This document shows positions 24,201-31,620 of a stretch of DNA of 31,620 nt, piece by piece. This DNA comes from JARYMI01 sp037444845. GTDB lineage: Bacteria > Acidobacteriota > Aminicenantia > Aminicenantales > UBA8522. Within the stretch, counting starts at the first letter, position 1; each line of letters begins with the position of its first letter. The DNA lies in assembly GCA_037444845.1 (NCBI GenBank), contig JBBILQ010000025.1, positions 1-31,620 on the forward strand, in the 5' to 3' direction. The notes under the pieces were generated by a model. That model did not search any database and was not told the origin of the DNA. It saw nothing but the letters and a program-made list of their open reading frames with translations. Made by a program: the position numbers and the translations under genes.

Positions 24201-24370
24201 TGGATGATCTCGGGCGGAACATCGCTCCAGCCGGTCTGGATGGTGATTTGGGGAAAATCCTCTTTGGGCGCAAGCTCGAGCGGGATGTTGAGAAACGAGT
24301 AGGCGCCGAGAAAAGCCACGGCCAAAAAAAGCATGAGCGTGGCGATCGGCCGCTCGACGAATACCCTCAT
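21290..24370 (-). CDS. RND efflux transporter, inner-membrane pump (second of two)
   Basis: 1026 residues, the normal length for an HAE-type RND pump with 12 membrane helices and two large periplasmic loops. TM1 is at about 8-28; SPLEEV and similar porter-domain motifs follow. In TM4 the proton-relay site reads VDN (D399, N400 at the positions of AcrB D407/D408). In TM10 the AcrB K940 position is N915, while the TM11 arginine is kept (RVRPIFMTT). Such VDN/VNN relay variants are common in pumps of uncertain substrate. The start overlaps the upstream pump gene by ATGA, so the two are co-translated. Confidence 0.92.
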   Translation of the reverse strand: MRVFVERPIATLMLFLAVAFLGAYSFLNIPLELAPKEDFPQITIQTGWSDVPPEIIQTQVTSPLEEVASTARGVKKITSTSSIGLSRIVVEFNTGTNMEFARLELMEKIARIRQELPYAANRPQIIPYVPEDFRTADFFHFTISGDYSLQELREMLKERLEYGLGATKGVAGVEVSGGSDPEIRITLNREKTQSLNIHPYQVLLALNRWNQTFPAGRIQKGHQEYLFKISGSLASTRELEELIIVHQGGVAVKLKDVARVERTYGEIRYLNRINGQPTIRLIIHKEKGTSTLKVARAVKSRLDGIKKELPRNLIFRVVNDESEEILKSLRELFLLVGIILAVIFLLVFLILRSLKPSFLILSSIFFSVLITFNLIYFFKVSINMLTLGALALGFGLFVDNSIVVFENILRLREKGLSTAEAAVRGPKEVLVAVFASTLTTVSVFFCFPYFQGRLKIYYLPLGIVIASALAVSLLVSFSLIPALSPRLLKVKREARPERVRKLYERFVRFCLRHPLEVLIVVGLLFYGSYLWFKKEVTIGEFFRWYSRDRLTVWITMPPGTDLDRTDEVIRKFEALAMEKDYEKEMNSTISSENGYIQISFPPDVEFSFRPYALKEELIQLATQFAGLSVGISGFDPQGYYSSFGTGTFYDSYIKLFGYNLKKLKDITGELEQRLKQNPRVKETRIVSSRYGWWRVDSFEHILKIDREALRKYEIDPQYLYYHIQTLLRGEFSSPVRWRTEGKEIAISIKFPEADRLDLSALLDSLIRTTGGEYMRLGEIFQLSEKPVAGSIDRENQQFQQTVMWEFRGPAKAAENYKKAVFASLKLPPGFSATLEETWRMTEEEKAQIKFAILFALVIIFMILSSLYESFVQAFFIILAVPLAMIGVFVAFVIADFSFDSSAYIGVILLGGIVVNNSILLVDHINLKRRQGLPPLEAVVIGARERVRPIFMTTGTTVLGMFPLLLIQAEVAKRKIWASLALSTVGGLISSTIFILIVIPIFYYYGDRIRSSARQKIAELGQARQRL

Positions 24371-27300
24371 GGGACTTTCTTTCTCTCCCGAGGCCTCTCG
24401 ACCAGCTCATAGACGACGGGAATCAGGATGAGCGTCAGGAAAGTGGAAAATAGAAGGCCTCCGATGACCGCGATTCCGAGCGGCCTTCTCAGCTCGGCTC
24501 CTTCGCCCAACCCCAAAGAAAGAGGAAGCAACCCGAACATCGTCGTGATAGACGACATCAGAATCGGCCTGAGCCGGACGTTGCTTCCCTCGACCACAGC
24601 CTCCCGCAGCGGCAGGCCGGCGCGTCGGAGCTGGTTGGTGTAATCGACCTTGACGATGGCGTTGTCGACCACGATGCCGATAAGGACGATAATACCGATG
24701 ACCGAAATCACGTTGATGGTCTGTCCGGTTATAAACAGGGCGATGAACGTCCCGGCCAGGCCCATGGGAAGCGTAAACATGATCAGGAAGGGATGGAGAA
24801 GCGACTCGAACTGGGCGGCCATGATCATGTAGACGAGGAGGGCCGAGAGGACAAAAGCCCAGATCAAGCTCTTGAACGATCGTGACATCTCCTCCTGCTC
24901 GCCGCCGAAAACGACCCGGTAGTTGGGAGGAAGGTCGAGCTCTTCGATTCTCGCCCTGACCTCTGGTGTAACCTTGCTGATCTTGGCTCCTCTCAGGTTG
25001 GCCGTGACCAGGACCTCCCGCTGCTGATTCTCCCGGTGAATCTCTTTAGGGCCAAGAGCGATCTCATGATTGACGAGTTCCCTAAGAGGGATTGACCGAC
25101 CCTGGTGGAGGATCTGCTGGTTGAACAGCGCTTCGATGTTTTCCCTGGTGGCTTCCTCCAGGCGGACGCGGATGTCGTATTTTTTGTCCAGCTCACGGAG
25201 CTGAGTGGCAACCCGCCCCTGCACCGCGTTGACTAAGTAAGTCCCGATGACCTCGGGCGAAAGGCCGTACTTCTCAAGAGCGTTCTTCCTGATCCGGATC
25301 AGGAATTCCGGTTTTCCTTCTTCCAGGCTAATGTTCACATCCGCGATCCCCCGGACTGTTCGGAGCCTGGCGCTGAGCTCATAGGCTAAGAGCTTCAGAG
25401 TGTCCAGGTCGTCGCCCTTGATTTTCAGCCCGATCTCCGCCGTGGAGAAGGCCAGGAACTGGGCAAGCGTCGTCTGCTCCTTGATGAGGGAAACGCCGAG
25501 GTCGGGAAAATTCTGGAGCCACTTCCGCAGGTCCTCGACCGTTGCATCAAGGACGTCCGGGCTCTTGACTTCAACCCGGACCCTCGCTGAGTTAATCGAA
25601 ACATCGGGGTTTAAGCTTTCCATGCCGCTGATAATCCCCACTTCAGAGAAGTACGACTTGACTGAATCCCGCTCGGCCAGCCATCTTTCGAGGGCAGAAA
25701 TTGTCTCTGACGTTTGGTCGAAAGAATAGTCGACAGGCGCCCTGAGGTGGGCCTCGAACGAAGAAACCCTGAGCTTTGGCATAAGCTCCCTCGGGAGCAA
25801 AAACCCGAGGAGAAAAGTTAAGCTGAAGAAAGCGAGCGAAACCAGGAGGATCTTGCCCTTGTGGTCAAGGCTCCAGGTCAAAAACTGATGATACCAAACC
25901 GTGAATTTTCCGTAGCCCCTGTTAAACCCCCTAAAAATAACCCGGACCGCAGGCCGGAAAGGCAGGCTCAGGTAATGGAAGATAAAAACGAAGAGTTGAG
26001 CGACGAAACTGGCGAGAAAACCGAGGATTTTCACGGCCAGGCCGGGAACGAAATAGAGAAGCCAGCGCAACCCCTTGACAGGGTAGAAAAAGAGACGACA
26101 GCGGGAACGGGAAAGCTTAGCCAGCGTTGGCTCTCCCTTTCTTTTTTCCTTTTCGAGTCTTTCCGGGATGACCCCGACTTCAAATTTTTTCGAGGCCAGC
26201 ATGGGAATGAGTGTGAGCGAGACGAAGAGACAGGCCAGGAGCGCAAAGGTCACGGTCAGGGCCTGGTCGCGGAAAAGCTGTCCGGCCACGCCGTGCACAT
26301 AGATGACAGGAAGGAAAACGACGATTGTCGTGAAAATAGTCGCGCTCACGGCCATCCCGACTTCCTTGGTCCCGATATAAGCGGCCTCGGCCAGGCTCTT
26401 GCCCAGGCTTCTATGGCGGAAAATATTCTCCGAGATGACGACCGCCGTGTCGTCCAACATGCCCAAGGCAAGGGCCAAGCCTCCCAGCGACATGATGTTG
26501 AGCGTCATGTTGCGGAAAAAAAGAAGGTTAAACGTAGCGATGACGGAGACAACGATAACGGCAAAGATAATCGAGGCCGTCCTGAATTCCTGAAGAAAAA
26601 CGAGCAAGACCAGGAAGGCAAGAATCCCCCCGGCCACGATCTCCTCCCGGACTGAGGAGATGGCCTCCTCGATGTACTTGGCCTGCTCGGAAATCACCAT
26701 AACCTGGACTCTGGGGTATTCCTTCTTGATCTGCCCGAGAAGCGCCGTCGCTCTGCGCGTGACATCGACTGTGTTTGCGCCGGATTCCTTGCGGACGAGA
26801 ATGCCGATGCTCTCCTCGCCGTCCAGCCGCGTCGCGCCCTGGCGCTCCTTGATAGAATCCTGGATGGAGGCAATATCACTCAGCCGGATAACGCCTCTCT
26901 CTCTGGTGGTGCGCAGGCTAATCTGCCCGATTTCCTCGATGACCTCGAACTCGCCGACAACCCGAAGAGCGTACTTGAACTTGCCTTTCCGGATGTTGCC
27001 GCCCTGCAGGTTTCGGTTGAAGGCGTCGATGCGCCGGGCAACGTCGTCGATGGTGAGATCGTAGAGAGAAAGAAGCTGGGGGTTGATCTCGACCTGGATT
27101 TCCCTTTCCACGCCGCCGGCAACCTCGGCCGACCCGATTCCCTCTATCTGTTCCAGCCGCGGCTTGATGAGGTCCTCGCAGAACTCCTTGAGTTCTAAGA
27201 GCGTTCCTTCGCCCGAGACAGCGATGACCATGATTGGCTTGCTCTTCGGGTCGAGCGGGATGATCGTCGGGTTTTCTGCGTCCTCGGGAAGCATGTACCG

Positions 27301-27645
27301 GACGCCGTCAAGTTTTTCCCTGGCGTGGAGCATGGCAAAATCCATGTCCGTTCCCCAGCCGAACTCGAGGGTTAGGTAGGAAACGCCTTCTTTGGACACG
27401 GATTCAACGCGGCGGAGGCCTGGGATCCGGCTGACCTGTGCCTCGAGGGGAGCGGTAATGAGCGTCTCGATCTCCTCGGGCGCGACCCCAGAGTATTGGG
27501 TGACAACAGAGAGCCGCGGGTAGCTGATATCAGGCAGGAGGTCAACACTCAACTGGTTCATGGAGACGAACCCTAAGAGAACGATCGCGACATAGAACAT
27601 GAACGTCGTTACGGGACGTTCGATCGCGATTTTGGCGAGCTTCAT
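24367..27645 (-). CDS. RND efflux transporter with extra hydrophobic insert (first of two)
   Basis: 1092 residues, about 50 more than usual. TM1 (about 11-30) and the porter domains are typical. The TM4 relay is GMLDDTAVVISEN: by alignment with AcrB the aspartates fall at 398-399 and the second relay aspartate position is T400. TM10 has D994 where AcrB has K940 (VVDNAIVKVDY); the TM11 arginine is present (RPILMSS). Between TM6 and TM7 the linker is about 100 residues instead of about 40 and contains hydrophobic stretches (around 525-560, such as RWLLYFVPGLAVKILGFLA) that may form an extra membrane hairpin. It begins 7 bp after the adaptor gene. Confidence 0.92.
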   Translation of the reverse strand: MKLAKIAIERPVTTFMFYVAIVLLGFVSMNQLSVDLLPDISYPRLSVVTQYSGVAPEEIETLITAPLEAQVSRIPGLRRVESVSKEGVSYLTLEFGWGTDMDFAMLHAREKLDGVRYMLPEDAENPTIIPLDPKSKPIMVIAVSGEGTLLELKEFCEDLIKPRLEQIEGIGSAEVAGGVEREIQVEINPQLLSLYDLTIDDVARRIDAFNRNLQGGNIRKGKFKYALRVVGEFEVIEEIGQISLRTTRERGVIRLSDIASIQDSIKERQGATRLDGEESIGILVRKESGANTVDVTRRATALLGQIKKEYPRVQVMVISEQAKYIEEAISSVREEIVAGGILAFLVLLVFLQEFRTASIIFAVIVVSVIATFNLLFFRNMTLNIMSLGGLALALGMLDDTAVVISENIFRHRSLGKSLAEAAYIGTKEVGMAVSATIFTTIVVFLPVIYVHGVAGQLFRDQALTVTFALLACLFVSLTLIPMLASKKFEVGVIPERLEKEKRKGEPTLAKLSRSRCRLFFYPVKGLRWLLYFVPGLAVKILGFLASFVAQLFVFIFHYLSLPFRPAVRVIFRGFNRGYGKFTVWYHQFLTWSLDHKGKILLVSLAFFSLTFLLGFLLPRELMPKLRVSSFEAHLRAPVDYSFDQTSETISALERWLAERDSVKSYFSEVGIISGMESLNPDVSINSARVRVEVKSPDVLDATVEDLRKWLQNFPDLGVSLIKEQTTLAQFLAFSTAEIGLKIKGDDLDTLKLLAYELSARLRTVRGIADVNISLEEGKPEFLIRIRKNALEKYGLSPEVIGTYLVNAVQGRVATQLRELDKKYDIRVRLEEATRENIEALFNQQILHQGRSIPLRELVNHEIALGPKEIHRENQQREVLVTANLRGAKISKVTPEVRARIEELDLPPNYRVVFGGEQEEMSRSFKSLIWAFVLSALLVYMIMAAQFESLLHPFLIMFTLPMGLAGTFIALFITGQTINVISVIGIIVLIGIVVDNAIVKVDYTNQLRRAGLPLREAVVEGSNVRLRPILMSSITTMFGLLPLSLGLGEGAELRRPLGIAVIGGLLFSTFLTLILIPVVYELVERPRERKKVP

Positions 27646-27652
27646 GGCCGCT

Positions 27653-28891
27653 TTATTCCTGGGTCACTCGCACCTTGGCGTCGTGGGCCAGCGTGAAATG
27701 GCCTTCTGTGATGACCATCTCGCCTTCTTTAACGCCGTCGAGAACCTCGGCATAATCCTCGTTTTCTTTCCCGACCTCGATGTACCGCCATTTGGCCAGG
27801 TCCTCCTCGATGACAAAGACAAGCTTCCTGCCGCCTCGGACGAGCACGGCTTCCTGAGGCACGAGCAGCCTGTCTTTATAGATATCGGCCGCAATTTCCA
27901 CGTCGGCGTGCATGCCCGGCTTGATCTCACCGGCCGGGTTTTCCACCAGGATATGGACGGTGCAGGTCTTGTCCTCCGGGTTAATGACAGGGCTGATCGC
28001 TTCCACCCGGCCCCTGAAGGCCCTTCCCGGATAAGCGCTGAACTTCAGGCCAGCCTCGTGCCCAACCTTCATCTTTCCCACCTCGCTTTCGAGGACCTTG
28101 GCCTGCACCTTGATCTGACTGATGTCGACCAGAGTGAAGAGCTCCCGCCCGGCTGAAATCGTTTCCCCTGGCGAGACTTTGATGTCAGTGATGATGCCGG
28201 AGAAGGGCGCCTTGACCTTGGTCTTGTCGAGCTCCATCTGGGCGATTTTGACGTCGATTTCCGCCTGGGTCAACCCTTTGGCCGCGGCCATGATTTCTTC
28301 CTTCATCCGTCCCGTTTCGATCAGGACCAGCTCGAACTCCTTTCTGGCTTTCTCGAATTCATCCCTCGACAGAAGCCCCCGACTAAAGAGAGAGCTGGCC
28401 CGGGAAAATGCTTCTTCAGCTTGCTTGATTCTCTCGACCGTTTTTGGGTCGGGCTCTTTTGCCTGTTCGGAGAATTGCTTTTCTAAGAGGAGTTCAGAGA
28501 GGTAGCGTAAGCGAAGGGTATCAGCCCGTTCGAGTTTAAGCCTGTATTCCCGCTCATCCAGCTCGACAAGGAGGTCGTTTTGACGAACATCCTTTCCTTC
28601 CCTGACATTCAGGTTTTTGATCGTGCCCGAGACTTCAGCCTTGATGACTATTCTTCTTTCCGTGAAGGCTTCGCCAGGGGATTTAAGCCTCATCACCAGC
28701 TCCCCGCGCCTGATCCCGGTAACCTTGACCGGCAGGCCGGCCTCTTCAGCTTTTTGGCCAGGCTGGGATTTCTCTTCCCCTAACTTTTCTGAACTCGCCT
28801 CTTTCTTTCCGGTGAAAAACAGGAGATACGCGGCCACGCCGACGATGATGACCACTAACCCGGCTGCAAGAACTTTTTTGGGGAAAATCAT
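27653..28891 (-). CDS. periplasmic adaptor (membrane fusion protein) of the RND pump
   Basis: 412 residues. An N-terminal membrane anchor (about 7-27) is followed by the first half of a lipoyl-like domain (IKAEVSGTIKNLNVREGKDV), a coiled-coil hairpin (about 105-205), the second lipoyl half (KAPFSGIITDIKVSPGETI), a beta-barrel region (ESEVGKMKVGHEAGLKF) and a membrane-proximal domain (RLLVPQEAVLVRGGRKLVFVI). It links the inner-membrane pump to an outer-membrane channel, but no TolC-type gene is in the window. AGGAGGG precedes the start. A -10-like TATAAG lies in the 90-bp upstream space without a matching -35. Confidence 0.92.
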   Translation of the reverse strand: MIFPKKVLAAGLVVIIVGVAAYLLFFTGKKEASSEKLGEEKSQPGQKAEEAGLPVKVTGIRRGELVMRLKSPGEAFTERRIVIKAEVSGTIKNLNVREGKDVRQNDLLVELDEREYRLKLERADTLRLRYLSELLLEKQFSEQAKEPDPKTVERIKQAEEAFSRASSLFSRGLLSRDEFEKARKEFELVLIETGRMKEEIMAAAKGLTQAEIDVKIAQMELDKTKVKAPFSGIITDIKVSPGETISAGRELFTLVDISQIKVQAKVLESEVGKMKVGHEAGLKFSAYPGRAFRGRVEAISPVINPEDKTCTVHILVENPAGEIKPGMHADVEIAADIYKDRLLVPQEAVLVRGGRKLVFVIEEDLAKWRYIEVGKENEDYAEVLDGVKEGEMVITEGHFTLAHDAKVRVTQE

Positions 28892-28981
28892 CGGACTTGC
28901 CCTCCTTCTGCTTCCTTCGGTCTAGAACAAATCATCATCTTATAGACGACCCCAAGAAACCAAATCTCTCGCTATTGAAAC

Positions 28982-30739
28982 TCATCTTCCGGACATTTTG
29001 ATGCCATGGCTGGCCGGGTACAGCCCCGGAATGGAAACGGGCAGCCTGCCTTGGACCTCGATTTCGCCAAAAAGAGCTCTGGCCGCCGTTTCCTGCGCCT
29101 GGGCCGTGTTTCTGTATAGACAGACATAGGCGTCAACGTCGGGAAAATGCCTCAGAAAATAGGGGCTGCCGAAAGAAATAACAATAATACGGGCCGGGCA
29201 GGCGGCAAATTCCTTAACCAACTCGATATGTTGAGGAACAAGGTCAACGCTTCCTTTGGCCGTCCTGAGGCTCGAAAAAAGGGCGAAAACCACGGTCTCG
29301 GCGCTCTTGGCCTCTTCTTTCGCCCGATTGATATATTCTTGGCCTGTAAAGGCATCGGCATAAGCGGTTAAAACTCCAGGCCTCCTTTTTTCCATTTCCC
29401 TGACAAAGACGCTCCCGGCATAATAATCGCCGGCGTCACTGCTTAAAGAAAAAACAGCTATTTTTTTCTGTAAGCTTTCAGGCCCAAGCGGCAAGATATC
29501 ACCTTCATTCTTGACAAGTGTCACCGACTTTTCAAAAGCGAGCGCGGCCGTCTCGATGTGCTCCTTGGTCGCGACTTTAAGGGGCAGTTGGCCAATATCG
29601 ACGAGCTTGTTGCGGTGGAGTCCCAGCCTGGCCTTCAGCTCTAGGATTTTGGCGACAGAAGCGTTGATCCTCGATTCTGATATTTCGCCCGAAGAAACGG
29701 CCTTGACGAGTGCATCGATGGCCTCGGCTGGCTCAGGCGGAAGGAGGAGAATGTCCACGCCAGCCTTGACTGCCCGCACAGCAGCTTCGCGCGTGGAAAA
29801 TGACCTGGTGATCCCTCCCATGTCTAACGCATCTGTAACGATCAATCCTTTAAAGCCCATTTGCTTCCTGAGGAGTTCGGTCAGGATAAGATGCGAAAGA
29901 GTGGCGGGAAGGTTTGGCGTCGGGTCGAGAGCCGGGACAGAAAGGTGGGCGGTCATGATGGCCTCTGCACCCGCCTTGATCGCCCCGACAAAGGGATAGA
30001 GCTCCACTTTCTCTAAGCGCTCGCGGTCGGCGGCGATCATCGGCAGGAGAGTGTGAGAATCGAGGTCGGTGTCGCCGTGCCCTGGAAAATGTTTGGCCGT
30101 CGCTATGAGGCCGTTTTCCTGGCAGCCTTTGATAAAGGCCGCAGCCAGCCGGCTCACGGCTTCTGCGCTTTCTCCCAACGAGCGGACGCTGATGATAGGG
30201 TTATCAGGGTTGATGTTCACGTCAACAACCGGCGCGTAAGTCATGTGGATTCCCATGGCCCGGCCTTCGACGGCCGTGACCCTCGCCATCTGGTAAGCCA
30301 GGTCTTCAGAGCCGGTCGCGCCCAAGGCCATGAAAGGAGGAAAAAGGGTTGTCGCGTTGATCCGCATGGCCGCTCCCCATTCGAAATCAGCGGCGATGAG
30401 AAGGGGGACCCTAACTTTCTCCTGAAGGAAGTTGGTCAGGTGGGCGGTTTCGTAGACGTCGCCGCCGAAGATGATCAACCCGCCGATCTTCTTTTGCCTG
30501 ATCAGCGCAACGAGGTTCCGGAGGTAATCGCTATCCAGGCTGACAAACCTGCCCATATAGCGGCAGGCAATCATCTGCCCAATTTTTTCCTCGAGGGTCA
30601 TTTTATCCAGTGTTTTTCTCGCCCACTTCATCTCATCGGGACCGCTTGGGCTCAGCCCTGGTTTAAGGATAGCGGGAGCGCAGCTCAGGCTGAAAAGGAG
30701 GACGAGACTAAGAAAAAGCAGAGACGCTGAAATCCTCAT
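28982..30739 (-). CDS. nagZ: beta-N-acetylhexosaminidase, GH3 family lipoprotein
   Basis: 585 residues from ATG 30739, chosen because it gives a clean lipoprotein signal ending LFSLSC (C20); a TTG 13 codons upstream would overlap apt and add a charged extension. The GH3 catalytic domain (about 35-385) has the NagZ motif KHFPGHGDTDLDSH carrying the His/Asp acid-base dyad, and the nucleophile D303 in VTDALDMGG. A C-terminal alpha/beta domain (about 410-575) matches the long, two-domain NagZ type. The enzyme removes N-acetylglucosamine from muropeptides during wall recycling; as a lipoprotein it would act outside the cytoplasm. It follows apt by 16 bp and is probably co-transcribed. Confidence 0.9.
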   Translation of the reverse strand: MRISASLLFLSLVLLFSLSCAPAILKPGLSPSGPDEMKWARKTLDKMTLEEKIGQMIACRYMGRFVSLDSDYLRNLVALIRQKKIGGLIIFGGDVYETAHLTNFLQEKVRVPLLIAADFEWGAAMRINATTLFPPFMALGATGSEDLAYQMARVTAVEGRAMGIHMTYAPVVDVNINPDNPIISVRSLGESAEAVSRLAAAFIKGCQENGLIATAKHFPGHGDTDLDSHTLLPMIAADRERLEKVELYPFVGAIKAGAEAIMTAHLSVPALDPTPNLPATLSHLILTELLRKQMGFKGLIVTDALDMGGITRSFSTREAAVRAVKAGVDILLLPPEPAEAIDALVKAVSSGEISESRINASVAKILELKARLGLHRNKLVDIGQLPLKVATKEHIETAALAFEKSVTLVKNEGDILPLGPESLQKKIAVFSLSSDAGDYYAGSVFVREMEKRRPGVLTAYADAFTGQEYINRAKEEAKSAETVVFALFSSLRTAKGSVDLVPQHIELVKEFAACPARIIVISFGSPYFLRHFPDVDAYVCLYRNTAQAQETAARALFGEIEVQGRLPVSIPGLYPASHGIKMSGR

Positions 30740-30755
30740 TCTTTTTTTTGACGTT

Positions 30756-31304
30756 TTAATGCGGATTTTGTCCCTCAAACTTGATTAGTGTAAACACCTC
30801 CGCCTCTGGATGGGCTTGTTTGATGTTTTCCACACCCCGGAGAAAAACGAGCTCGACCAGAGCGGCAAAACCGACGGGCTTCCCGCCTAACTTCTTGACC
30901 AACTCGATGGCGCTGATAGATGACGAACCGGTCGCGATCAAGTCATCGACGATGAGAACGCGCTGGCCGGGCTCAACGCTATCCTCGTGCATTTCAAACT
31001 GCTCGACCGCGTATTCGTTGGGAGCCCTGACCGAGATAGTCTGACGCGGCAGCTTCCCTTTCTTGCGGATGATGATCATGCCCAATCCGAGTCGGTGAGC
31101 AACCGGAGCAGCGAAAAGAAAACCGCGCGATTCGATGCCGGCGATGATCTGGGGCTTTTTCTTTTTGGCCCAGGCCGTTATCTGGTTGATCGCGTAATTA
31201 TAGCACTCGGGATTCTGGAGGACCGGCGTTATGTCCTTGAACCCGATGCCCGGCTTGGGAAAATCTTTGACTTCGCAGATTTTGCTCCTGACCGTCTCGA
31301 TCAT
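30756..31304 (-). CDS. apt: adenine phosphoribosyltransferase
   Basis: 182 residues, converts adenine and PRPP to AMP in purine salvage. The N-terminal DFPKPGIGFKDITPVL, the GIESRGFLFAAPVA segment and the PRPP loop VLIVDDLIATGSSS are diagnostic. An AGAGGA ribosome site lies about seven bases before ATG 31304. A good promoter sits at 31334-31362, and the repeat copy B begins six bases beyond its -35. Confidence 0.96.
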   Translation of the reverse strand: MIETVRSKICEVKDFPKPGIGFKDITPVLQNPECYNYAINQITAWAKKKKPQIIAGIESRGFLFAAPVAHRLGLGMIIIRKKGKLPRQTISVRAPNEYAVEQFEMHEDSVEPGQRVLIVDDLIATGSSSISAIELVKKLGGKPVGFAALVELVFLRGVENIKQAHPEAEVFTLIKFEGQNPH

Positions 31305-31333
31305 GCTTTTTCCTCTCCCGTGGAATCAACTTC

Positions 31334-31362
31334 ATTTAAGGACAAAAGCGACTCCTTGTCAA
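31334..31362 (-). promoter_or_regulatory. sigma-70 promoter of apt
   Basis: On the minus strand: perfect -35 TTGACA (31362-31357), 17-bp spacer, -10 TTAAAT (31339-31334). Transcription would start near 31327. The left end of repeat copy B is 6 bp upstream of the -35. Confidence 0.6.
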
Positions 31363-31367
31363 CAACT

Positions 31368-31569
31368 AGTGTCCCGTCTCGTAAGTACCTTGCCGAAGTC
31401 CTCCGCAAAGACGGGACACTTCCATGGGGGAGTCAAGCTCCCCCCTCGGCGCTTCGCTACGCTCCGCTGACCCCCTGAGGGGAACGACGCCGTCCCCCTC
31501 AAACTCCCCCGCGGTGGCGCGTCTTTGGTGATCGCAATTTATGTGATGTTATTTGTGAGACGCACCACT
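31368..31569. repeat. 202-bp MITE-like repeat, copy B
   Basis: Same length and layout as copy A at 4105-4306: left end AGTGTCCCGTCTCGTAA, internal 12-bp inverted repeat (31368-31379 with 31409-31420), GGGGGAG/CTCCCCC hairpin, and right end read inward AGTGGTGCGTCTCACAAAT. The block at about 31523-31549 is diverged from copy A. It begins just upstream of the apt promoter and ends directly against the next copy. Confidence 0.85.
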
Positions 31570-31620
31570 AGTGTCCCGTCTCGTAAGTACCTTGCCGAAG
31601 TCCTCCGCAAAGACGGGACA
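31570..31620. repeat. 202-bp MITE-like repeat, copy C, left end only
   Basis: The first 51 bp are identical to the start of copy B and end inside the right arm of the internal 12-bp inverted repeat. It is in the same orientation as B with no bases between (CACT|AGTG). The window ends here, so whether a full copy follows is unknown. Confidence 0.8.

Noticed and set aside
23519..24412. 297-codon plus-strand frame opposite the second RND pump, and similar long frames at 25861-26655 and 17443-18294
   Set aside because: They are antisense to clearly recognised genes, match no family, and arise from the codon bias of the GC-rich real genes.
30740..30778. TTG start for nagZ overlapping apt
   Set aside because: It would place a charged extension before the lipoprotein signal; ATG 30739 gives a normal signal.

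Overview
The window looks like chromosome of a diderm (Gram-negative-type), probably anaerobic, uncultured bacterium of moderate-to-high GC. Supporting signs are two lipoproteins, a tripartite-type RND efflux operon, a four-subunit pyruvate:ferredoxin oxidoreductase, and a 10-N assembly gap typical of a draft or metagenome assembly. A lineage near Acidobacteriota or Candidatus Aminicenantes would fit, but this is only an inference from gene content. Coding density is high, with several convergent genes that touch or overlap at their 3' ends.

Layout. At 1-155 lies the 5' end of a response regulator on the minus strand. At 291-3054 two M16-family genes are in tandem: one keeps the zinc site and the other keeps the R/Y substrate-binding pair. 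A membrane-anchored SH3-like protein converges on them. A 202-bp repeat with imperfect terminal inverted repeats (4105-4306) follows and supplies the stop codon of porB. From 10013 down to 4286 runs a minus-strand gene train, dnaX-ybaB-recR-porG-porD-porA-porB, so DNA maintenance genes appear co-transcribed with pyruvate oxidation genes. Upstream and divergent is an EamA-type transporter. A tryptophan/tyrosine-rich lipoprotein (11009-12199) sits behind a nearly perfect sigma-54 promoter.

From 15405 down to 12352 protein and tRNA genes alternate: tadA, tRNA-Ser(CGA), hom, tRNA-Ser(GGA), rocD. Divergent from tadA is thrC, interrupted by the N gap and about 160 bp that do not belong to it. Between thrC and hflKC is a gene-free stretch (16878-17226) with a nested set of complementary segments, the best candidate here for an undescribed structured RNA. 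After hflK-hflC come two PLP enzymes (D-cysteine desulfhydrase-like and threonine ammonia-lyase-like) in one operon, an MFP-RND-RND efflux operon, nagZ, and apt with a good sigma-70 promoter. The right edge holds a second copy of the 202-bp repeat and the start of a third, joined with no spacer.

Working together. Metallopeptidase-like proteins, amino-acid lyases giving 2-oxoacids, ornithine aminotransferase and a 2-oxoacid:ferredoxin oxidoreductase would suit an organism that ferments peptides or amino acids, but this is inferred from gene content only. hom and thrC are steps of threonine biosynthesis, so a purely catabolic picture is too simple. No CRISPR array, phage module or transposase gene is present.
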